DNA of 29,123 nt from JAQVYV01 sp964507305 (GTDB lineage: Bacteria; Bacillota; Clostridia; Saccharofermentanales; UBA5734). Positions 23,104 through 29,123 of this stretch are shown piece after piece. Position numbers and translations under genes: made by a program. The notes under the pieces are model-generated. The model saw nothing but the letters and a program-made list of their open reading frames with translations. It did no database searches and was not told the origin of the DNA. The DNA is taken from contig CAZDPQ010000021.1 of the NCBI GenBank assembly GCA_964507305.1, positions 1 to 29,123 on the forward strand, given 5' to 3'. Position 1 is the stretch's first letter; each line of letters opens with the position of its first letter.

Positions 23104-24431
23104 GCGTTCCAGCGCTTCGGGAAATACGGCTGCAGGTAATCCCTGTTGGCTTCGAACATTTCGTCGACCATCGCCCGGATTTCGGCCAGGCTCAGCACGG
23201 ACGACGTGAGCGGGTCGAAAGCGATCGCGTGGTAGACTTTCCGGTCGTCGCCCTCGATGAAGCCCTCCACCGCCAATTCCTCGCACCGTGCGCTGACATT
23301 GTTCAGAAGAGCCAACTGGGCCGGCAGCGGGCCGACATGCATCGCGCGCAGCCCGGCCTGCGAGGCCACGACGGGGACTTCCACACAGCAGCCCTCGGGA
23401 AGGTTGTCGATCAGCCCGAAGTTGCGGACGTTCCCGTTGAATTCGAACAGAGTCCTGTCGCCGAAGACGGCATTGAAAATGGGCGGGGCGTATTCCATGC
23501 CGCGCGAGATGTCGATATGCTCCTGCCCGATCCAGTCGGTAATCTCTTTTTCCCAGGTCTCTTCGCGCTTCAGGTATTCCTGCAGGATGTACCCGTACAA
23601 ACCCGGATTCCATCCGGTCCCGTGCAGGCAGTATTTCTCGATCAGATCGGGCCTTTTGCGGAACCAGGCGTTGTACTCCGAGTTGTGCCCCGAGGATTCG
23701 GTGACATAATAGTCAAGGTGGAGGAACATCTCGTTCCGGACGATTTCTTCGTTGTAGATCTCGGGCTTCCGGACCGCTTCGCGGATCAGGGGATATGCGT
23801 CCCGGCCTTTCACCTTGTATTCGAGATACCAGGCCTGATGGTTGATGCCGGCGCACAGGTAGGTCACGTCGCCGTTGTCGGCGCCGATCCATTTCGCCAG
23901 CATCGCGGCCGTCCCCTGGACGCTGTGGCACAGGCCCGTCACGTTCGCCTTCGTCTCCGACTGGAGCAGGCGGCAGAGCATCGCCATGGGGTTTGTATAA
24001 TTCAGCACGACGGCGTCGGGGCAATACCGCTCGATGTCCCTGCAGATGTCCAGCATCACCGGCGCGGTCCTCAGGAAACGGAAGATCCCGGATGGTCCGC
24101 GGGTGTCTCCGATGTTGATGTCGACCCCGTGTTTCTTGGGGATTTCGATGTCATGCCGCCAGACCTGCACGCCGCCGGCGAGGATCGTGATCAGCACGCC
24201 GTCCGCGTCCTTCAGCGCCTCGGCCCGGTCGGTCGTGGCGATCACCTTCGCCCCGTAATGGCCGGCCTGTACGATTTTCTCCACCGCCCGGCGGATGTAA
24301 TCCAGGCGTTTGGCGTCGATGTCCATCAGGGCGATCGTGCAGTCGGAAAGCGTTTCGTAGGTCAGGATGTCCCGGACCAGTCCGCGCGTGAACCCGAAGC
24401 TGCCGGCGCCGATAAATGCGATCTTTTTCAT
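23100..24431 (-). CDS. GH4 family glycosidase, MelA-like alpha-galactosidase
   Basis: The 443-residue enzyme is an NAD- and metal-dependent GH4 hydrolase. It has the nucleotide-binding GAGSFGFTRG (8-17), DTRGPSGIFRFLRT, LNYTNPMAM, GLCHSVQGT with the metal-binding Cys168, and CAGINHQAWYLEY with His198. The CHSVQGT form, VTESSGHNSEY, and NVRNFGLIDNLPEGCCVEVP agree closely with E. coli MelA, so alpha-galactosidase is the best guess, but GH4 specificity cannot be fixed from sequence. GGAGGGG precedes the ATG, and TGCTACAAT lies about 45 bp upstream. It is cytoplasmic, following a TIM-barrel isomerase gene by 116 bp. Confidence 0.92.
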   Translation of the reverse strand: MKKIAFIGAGSFGFTRGLVRDILTYETLSDCTIALMDIDAKRLDYIRRAVEKIVQAGHYGAKVIATTDRAEALKDADGVLITILAGGVQVWRHDIEIPKKHGVDINIGDTRGPSGIFRFLRTAPVMLDICRDIERYCPDAVVLNYTNPMAMLCRLLQSETKANVTGLCHSVQGTAAMLAKWIGADNGDVTYLCAGINHQAWYLEYKVKGRDAYPLIREAVRKPEIYNEEIVRNEMFLHLDYYVTESSGHNSEYNAWFRKRPDLIEKYCLHGTGWNPGLYGYILQEYLKREETWEKEITDWIGQEHIDISRGMEYAPPIFNAVFGDRTLFEFNGNVRNFGLIDNLPEGCCVEVPVVASQAGLRAMHVGPLPAQLALLNNVSARCEELAVEGFIEGDDRKVYHAIAFDPLTSSVLSLAEIRAMVDEMFEANRDYLQPYFPKRWNA

Positions 24432-24470
24432 AGGCTCCCCTCCGGTTTTCAGATGATTTGTCCATTACCG

Positions 24471-24479
24471 ATTGTAGCA
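24471..24479 (-). promoter_or_regulatory. Extended -10 promoter of the GH4 gene
   Basis: Reading leftward, TGCTACAAT (24479-24471) lies about 40 bp before the GH4 start. No clear -35. It would allow expression apart from the upstream pyk genes. Confidence 0.45.
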
Positions 24480-24547
24480 TATCGGAGGGTCGGAAGGCAT
24501 TATCTTTTGTTTCCAGTAAGGAGATTAACGTTTCCTCTTTGCGCTGC

Positions 24548-25426
24548 TTACTCTCTGGTTTCCTGCTTATCCTGGATGGACCGGATGAAGAACCGGCCGA
24601 TTTTCTGCAGGTAGATCGCTGCGTCAGGCAGCAGAGCGTCCGGGATCCCGGCGAAGAAATTGTCGGCCTCAAAGGTGAAGTCGCCGTCATAACGGATATC
24701 CGCAAGGGCCTGTATGATGGATCCCCAATCCATTTTGCCGTAATAAGGCGCGGTATGGATGTCGCTCCGATGATCGTTGTCATGGACATGGAGGGCTTTC
24801 AGCCGGTCGTGTCCCAGCGCGCGGATCATGCCGGCCGCCTTTTCGCCCACCAGACCGCAGTGGCCGAGGTCCAGGCAGGCCGTGAAATACCGGCTGTCAA
24901 GCATGTCGAGATACTCGGCAAACGACTCTCCCGTGCTGCAGACATTCGGGATGATTTTTTCCTTCACGGCATCCCATCCCCACATGTTCTCCAGGGCGAC
25001 CCTGACGCCGAATTCGGCGCAATGCGGCTGCAGCTTCCGGTAAAAGTCAAAGTTGGCGTGCTTCTTCTCTGCCGGATCCCGAAGAAAAAACGGATGCACG
25101 ACCATGATTTTTGCCCCGAGGATCGCCGATACCTGCATGGCCCGCACGATCCGGTCGAATGCAACGTGATTGTACTCGTCATTTCCCTCGATAAGGGAAG
25201 GAAAAGGAGCGTGGGACTGGTTGAACGGCACGCCGCAGCCATCCGCGATCCGCCTCAGCTCCCGTGCACGTTCTTCGTATTTATCGGAATAAAGCCAATC
25301 GTCCGGCGACTGGAAACGGAACATCGAAAAGTCGAGCGCATCGAATCCCGCTTCGCACAGGATCCTGACAGCTTCCGCATCGCCCAGCCTCGAGCCGATC
25401 CTTTCCGTCTGTGTTGAGAGAAGCAT
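24548..25426 (-). CDS. Sugar phosphate isomerase/epimerase-like TIM-barrel protein
   Basis: The 292-residue protein has the xylose-isomerase-like TIM-barrel pattern with probable metal ligands: VALENMWG, TACLDLGHCG, ALHVHDND and FTFEADNF supply Glu, Asp/His, His and Glu in the usual order. Its exact substrate cannot be read. It follows pyk by 15 nt (GGAG stands 9 nt before its ATG), so the two are likely co-transcribed, and the GH4 gene comes next. This suggests a part in processing a sugar freed by the glycosidase, as inference only. Confidence 0.85.
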   Translation of the reverse strand: MLLSTQTERIGSRLGDAEAVRILCEAGFDALDFSMFRFQSPDDWLYSDKYEERARELRRIADGCGVPFNQSHAPFPSLIEGNDEYNHVAFDRIVRAMQVSAILGAKIMVVHPFFLRDPAEKKHANFDFYRKLQPHCAEFGVRVALENMWGWDAVKEKIIPNVCSTGESFAEYLDMLDSRYFTACLDLGHCGLVGEKAAGMIRALGHDRLKALHVHDNDHRSDIHTAPYYGKMDWGSIIQALADIRYDGDFTFEADNFFAGIPDALLPDAAIYLQKIGRFFIRSIQDKQETRE

Positions 25427-25441
25427 ATGATTTTCTCCGGT

Positions 25442-27181
25442 TCAGCACGCGCTGACGATCCCGCGGGCGGCGTCGACCATCACGCTGACGCCGCTCTTCA
25501 GGATCGTGACCGCATTCTCGGCATTGACGATGACCGGAAGGTCCAGGCTCAGCCCGACGATCGCCGCATGGGAGTTGATGCCGTCGGCTTCGGTGATGAT
25601 GCCGGACGAACGGCGGAGCAGCGGGAGCATTTCGTTGGTGGTGTGATGGACGACCAGAACATCGCCGTCCCGGAAATCCGTGAACACGTCCCGTTCATTT
25701 TTGCAGACACACAGCTTCGCGCAGGTCGATGATCCGGAAATGCCGCGCCCGGAAACCAGGATATGGCCGGCGACCTGCACTTTCATCATATTTGTTGTCC
25801 CGGACACGCCCAGGGGGACGCCGGCCGTAATGACGACCACTTCGCCGGCCCGGATGATCCCGGACCGCACGGCCGTGTCGACTGCCTTGTCGAATAGCTC
25901 GTCCGCCGTCTTCTGCTCTTCCACCAGCAGCGGATGGACACCCCAGGACATATTGATGCGGCGGCAGACATCGGCGGACGGCGAACAGCCGATGATCATG
26001 CAGTTCGGGCGGTATTTGGAGATCATGCGGGCGGTCTTTCCCGATTTCGTCACCGTGACGATCGCCGCGGCGCCGAGGTCGTGGGCTGTCGTGCAGGTCG
26101 CGTGCGAAATCGCGTTCGTGACGTCGTGGTTGAACTCGGTGTCGCGCGCCTTGAAGCGCTTGATGTAATCGATGTCCTGTTCGGTCCGCAGGGCGATTTT
26201 CGCCATGGTGCGGACGGCCTCCAGCGGATACTTCCCCGACGCGGTCTCGCCGGAAAGCATGATCGCGCTTGTCCCGTCGTAGATGGCGTTGGCCACATCG
26301 GTGGCTTCCGCCCGGGTCGGGCGCGGGTTTTTCATCATGGAATCCAGCATCTGTGTCGCCGTGATGACCTGTTTGCCCGCGTTGTAGACTTTCTTAATGA
26401 TCATTTTCTGCAGGACCGGCACTTCCTCGAACGGGATCTCGACGCCCATGTCGCCGCGCGCGATCATGATGCCGTCGGATACCCGGATGATGTCGTCGAT
26501 GTTCTGAACGCCCTGCATGGTCTCGATCTTGGCGATGATGCCGATCGTCTGGCAATCCTTCTCATCCAGGATCTTCCGGATCTCCAGGATGTCCTCGGCC
26601 CGCTGCGTGAAGGACGCCGCGATGAAATCGAAACCGTTTTCGATGCCGAACAGGATGTCTTCCCGGTCCTTGTCGCTGATGAACGGGATCGAAAGATGAA
26701 CGCCGGGTACATTGACCCCTTTGTTGTCGGAAATGTCGCCGTCGTTCCGGACCCGGCAGATGCAGTCGTTCCCGACGATTTCGACGACCTCCATCCCGAT
26801 CAGCCCGTCATCCAGCAGGATCGTCCCGCCGACCTTCATATCCGCCGGGAGATTCCGGTATGTCACGGATACCTTATTCGCATCGCCCTGCACATTATCC
26901 GTGGTCAGTGTAAATAACTGGTCGCGCACCAGGCGGACGCTGCCGGCCTTGAAACGGCCGATCCGGATCTCGGGTCCCTTCGTATCGAGCATCGCCGCGA
27001 CCGGCACCCCCAGCTCTTCCCGGATTTTCTTCAGCATGGCGAGCATGCGCCCGTGTGTCTCGTGGTCGCCGTGTGAAAAATTGAACCTGGCCACATCCAT
27101 GCCTTCCAGCATGACTTCCCGCAGCAATGCTTCTTCCGACAGAGCGGGCCCCAGGGTACAAACGATCTTTGTCCTGCGCAT
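25442..27181 (-). CDS. pyk: Pyruvate kinase with C-terminal PEP-utiliser domain
   Basis: Pyruvate kinase makes pyruvate and ATP from PEP and ADP. The 579-residue protein carries RRTKIVCTLGPA, MLDTKGPEIRIG, IIAKIETMQGVQNIDDII with the catalytic Lys, SDGIMIARGDMGVEI and NPRPTRAEATDVANAI. At the C-terminus there is an extra PEP-utiliser mobile domain with SSGIITEADGINSHAAIVGLSLDLPVIV, as in Bacillus and clostridial enzymes, with the His in the swivelling SHAA position. The ATG at 27181 has GAGGT 5 nt upstream; a GTG at 27193 is less likely. It begins a leftward series with the TIM-barrel gene. Confidence 0.97.
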   Translation of the reverse strand: MRRTKIVCTLGPALSEEALLREVMLEGMDVARFNFSHGDHETHGRMLAMLKKIREELGVPVAAMLDTKGPEIRIGRFKAGSVRLVRDQLFTLTTDNVQGDANKVSVTYRNLPADMKVGGTILLDDGLIGMEVVEIVGNDCICRVRNDGDISDNKGVNVPGVHLSIPFISDKDREDILFGIENGFDFIAASFTQRAEDILEIRKILDEKDCQTIGIIAKIETMQGVQNIDDIIRVSDGIMIARGDMGVEIPFEEVPVLQKMIIKKVYNAGKQVITATQMLDSMMKNPRPTRAEATDVANAIYDGTSAIMLSGETASGKYPLEAVRTMAKIALRTEQDIDYIKRFKARDTEFNHDVTNAISHATCTTAHDLGAAAIVTVTKSGKTARMISKYRPNCMIIGCSPSADVCRRINMSWGVHPLLVEEQKTADELFDKAVDTAVRSGIIRAGEVVVITAGVPLGVSGTTNMMKVQVAGHILVSGRGISGSSTCAKLCVCKNERDVFTDFRDGDVLVVHHTTNEMLPLLRRSSGIITEADGINSHAAIVGLSLDLPVIVNAENAVTILKSGVSVMVDAARGIVSAC

Positions 27182-27253
27182 AACGCACCTCACTCCGATT
27201 CTCCCGCCTTTTCCGCACTCCGCGGACCGGCGGGAACATCATCCCAGCCTCTA

Positions 27254-27281
27254 ATTATAGTGCCTTTTCCGGATTGTGCAA
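27254..27281 (-). promoter_or_regulatory. Promoter of pyk
   Basis: A perfect TATAAT (27259-27254) is preceded 16 bp upstream by TTGCAC (27281-27276), a half-matching -35. It lies about 75 bp before the pyk start. Confidence 0.5.
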
Positions 27282-27351
27282 TGATTCCTTTCAGGCTGTC
27301 CGCACCGATTCGCAGCCGAAGCGGATGGCGTGCGATGCTCGATCGGCTGCG

Positions 27352-27380
27352 GTGAAAAATGCCCCGGAAAATGATACAAT
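27352..27380 (+). promoter_or_regulatory. Promoter of the nucleoside hydrolase gene
   Basis: GTGAAA (27352-27357) and TACAAT (27375-27380) are 17 bp apart, and TG one base before the -10 makes it extended. It lies about 50 bp before the chosen start. Confidence 0.55.
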
Positions 27381-27431
27381 GATGCAGCGGGGCCGCCGGC
27401 AGTGCGGCTCATCATGAAAGGGGCGCAGAAA

Positions 27432-28346
27432 ATGGAGATGCGGTTTCCGGATTTTTTACAAAGGCCTTCGGGCATTGCGGACGCGGTACTGGACACGGAC
27501 GCCTACAATGAGATCGATGACCAGTTCGCGCTCGCCTATCTGATGAAATCACCGGAGAAAGTCCGCGTCCGGGCCATCTACGCCGCTCCGTTTTTCAATG
27601 CGAAATCCGAATCGCCGAAAGACGGGATGGAGAAGAGCCATGCCGAGATCCTGAAAGTCCTGGAACTCATGGAGATGGGCGATTTCGCGGAGCATGTCTT
27701 CCGCGGTTCCGGCGGCTATCTGCCATCCGAGAAGGAGCCCGTGGTTTCCGATGCCGCCGCGGACCTTGTCCGCCGGGCCATGGAGTATGACGCGGACCAT
27801 CCGCTCTATGTCGTCGCCATCGGCGCCGTCACCAATATCGCTTCCGCGCTGCTGATCCGGCCGGAGATCCGCGATCGGATCGTCCTGATCTGGCTCGGCG
27901 GGAACGCCCTCCATTGGCCGGACAACCGGGAATTCAACATGATCCAGGACATTGCCGCCGCCCGGGTGGTGTTCGGCTGCGGCGTCCCGCTGGTGCATGT
28001 TCCATGCAGCGGCGTCGTGGACTCGTTCCGGACGACAGGCCCGGAGCTGGAGTTCTGGCTGCGCGGCAGGAACCGGCTTTGCGATTATCTCGTCGACAAT
28101 ACGGTCCGCGAGGCAGAATCATATGCAAAAGGGCAGGTGTGGAGCCGCGTGATATGGGACGTGGCCGCGGCGGGCTGGCTGCTGGATCCGCGCGGGGAAC
28201 GCCTGAGCGATTGCCTGATCCCGAGCCCCGTGCCCGAATACGACCATTTTTACGGCACATCCCAGAAGCGCCACCTGATCCGGTATGTCTATGCCGTGGA
28301 CCGGGACAAACTGCTCGCACACCTGTTCGGGACCCTGGCCCGCTGA
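27432..28346 (+). CDS. Nucleoside hydrolase (IUNH family)
   Basis: The 304-residue protein belongs to the inosine/uridine-preferring nucleoside hydrolase family, which cuts the N-glycosidic bond of nucleosides using a calcium ion. The calcium-binding N-terminus is LDTDAYNEIDDQFAL (D21, D23, D29, D30), a variant two residues longer than the usual DTDPGxDD. IGAVTNIASAL and a C-terminal WDVAAAGWLLDP (metal-binding Asp region) also fit. The catalytic His of the classic enzymes cannot be placed with certainty, so substrate is open. AAAGGGG stands 8 nt before the ATG at 27432; an ATG at 27414 is possible. It is divergent from pyk and convergent with the permease gene. Confidence 0.88.
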   Translation: MEMRFPDFLQRPSGIADAVLDTDAYNEIDDQFALAYLMKSPEKVRVRAIYAAPFFNAKSESPKDGMEKSHAEILKVLELMEMGDFAEHVFRGSGGYLPSEKEPVVSDAAADLVRRAMEYDADHPLYVVAIGAVTNIASALLIRPEIRDRIVLIWLGGNALHWPDNREFNMIQDIAAARVVFGCGVPLVHVPCSGVVDSFRTTGPELEFWLRGRNRLCDYLVDNTVREAESYAKGQVWSRVIWDVAAAGWLLDPRGERLSDCLIPSPVPEYDHFYGTSQKRHLIRYVYAVDRDKLLAHLFGTLAR

Positions 28347-28391
28347 CGGATTCATTCCGCCGCACGGAGGGAGAACGGCCGCCGGTCCTGC

Positions 28392-29123
28392 CTATCCACG
28401 GATGTCGCGCTTCCGGAAGAAATAATAAGCACCCGCGCCGGTCACGACCGCGACGGCGACCGACAGGATGATGTACTCCGTGCTGACCCCCTTATTGTAC
28501 ATGGCGTCCAGCGCTTTGAAATACTTGAACGGTGTCAGGAATGTCAGCTTGTCCAGGTTTTTACGGAGATCGATCATCACTTTCAGCACGAACGTGCCGA
28601 GGATGATGGCTGTCACGATCCCGGAAGCCCTCTCGGCCTTCCGGGCCCAGGCGCCCAGGCACAGGCCGATCCCGAGGAACATGAACTGGATGACCAGCAG
28701 CAGGGTCGTCAGTCGGAAAATCGGAACCGTAAGGGACGGTCCCGACGTGTTGACCGAACCGACCATCAGGGCCGACGACGCGAAGGTGACGAAGTTGAAC
28801 GCGACGACCATCACGGCAGCCGCCAGGATCTTCGGCGTGACGATCCGGTGTCTTTTCAGCGGCTTGACCAGAAGAAAGTCTGCCGTCTTGTCCCTTTCCT
28901 CCTTCGCGATGATGGAGGAGCCGAGCAGCGCGCTGTGCACCACCATCAGCAGCATGAAGTAGAGAAAAAAGATGCTGTAGAAAACGCCGACCGACGTCAG
29001 GTCCAGCCCGGATTCGATTCCCATGATCTGCATGAGTCCCTGCGGCATTTTCGAAAACAGCTCGTTGATGCTTTCGCCCGTCTTGGCAAAGGCTCCATAT
29101 TTCATCATGCCCGCGGCGACCAG
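28392..29123 (-). CDS. ABC-2 type transporter permease, 3' part
   Basis: The frame is open to the window edge, so the N-terminus lies beyond it; 243 codons are seen. There are about five hydrophobic segments, with IIAKEERDKTADFLLVKPLKRHRIVTPKILAA between two of them, the typical ABC-2 permease pattern (as in NatB/NosY-like proteins). It would pair with an ATPase, most likely encoded upstream (to the right). What it moves is unknown. It ends FFRKRDIRG, as such permeases often do, 45 bp from the convergent nucleoside hydrolase stop; I see no clear terminator in that gap. Confidence 0.85.
   Translation of the reverse strand: MVAAGMMKYGAFAKTGESINELFSKMPQGLMQIMGIESGLDLTSVGVFYSIFFLYFMLLMVVHSALLGSSIIAKEERDKTADFLLVKPLKRHRIVTPKILAAAVMVVAFNFVTFASSALMVGSVNTSGPSLTVPIFRLTTLLLVIQFMFLGIGLCLGAWARKAERASGIVTAIILGTFVLKVMIDLRKNLDKLTFLTPFKYFKALDAMYNKGVSTEYIILSVAVAVVTGAGAYYFFRKRDIRG

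Noticed and set aside
23229..24614. 461-codon + strand frame opposite the GH4 gene
   Set aside because: No motifs, composition of an antisense frame; GH4 motifs on the - strand are decisive.
25934..26917. 327-codon + strand frame opposite pyk
   Set aside because: Asp/Val/Arg-rich shadow of pyruvate kinase.

Overview
The window looks like chromosomal DNA from a high-GC member of the Firmicutes, probably a gut-type anaerobic clostridium. The grounds are the hprK-murB-rapZ-whiA gene order, a pyruvate kinase with the extra C-terminal PEP-utiliser domain, strong AGGAGG-type ribosome binding sites and several extended -10 promoters. This assignment is inference; there is no rRNA in the window. Most of the window (about 7.9 kb to the right end) is GC-rich housekeeping and sugar-metabolism DNA. 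The left 3.4 kb and the stretch at about 6.0-7.8 kb are clearly AT-richer and carry accessory genes.

Left edge (1-3.4 kb): a leftward defence-type operon made of a small HTH regulator, a C5-cytosine DNA methyltransferase and an AIPR-family protein that runs off the window. It is followed by a non-coding stretch holding a frameshifted gene remnant. Then come a DUF362/ferredoxin protein (+), an MFS drug-type exporter (-), and an AlbA_2/Schlafen-type ATP-binding regulator (-).

The most unusual structure is at 6.06-7.89 kb. A tRNA-Ser(GGA) gene is followed by a row of near-perfect 21-bp palindromes made of the tRNA's own acceptor/CCA end, spaced 69-79 bp apart. A further copy lies 1.5 kb away inside the 3' end of the ATP-binding gene, where it is translated into the protein's tail. 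The gene therefore sits between 31-bp direct repeats next to a tRNA.

From 8 to 16.4 kb: a YlxP/DUF503 protein with endonuclease IV (nfo), an AraC-type regulator divergent from L-fucose isomerase (fucI), and two tandem paralogous membrane-anchored PQQ-type beta-propeller proteins. From 16.5 to 21.7 kb: one leftward operon of an unrecognised helical-repeat-like protein, hprK, murB, rapZ, whiA and trmL, with tight or overlapping junctions. It links carbon-catabolite control (HPr kinase), cell-wall precursor synthesis (MurB), RapZ and WhiA; the usual yvcK between rapZ and whiA is missing here.

From 21.8 kb to the right end: a URO-D-family protein (+) whose stop codon overlaps that of a convergent GH4 MelA-like glycosidase; a leftward pyruvate kinase, TIM-barrel isomerase/epimerase and GH4 series; a divergent nucleoside hydrolase (+); and the 3' part of an ABC-2 permease gene. 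Together with fucI these suggest a plant- or host-glycan-fermenting lifestyle.
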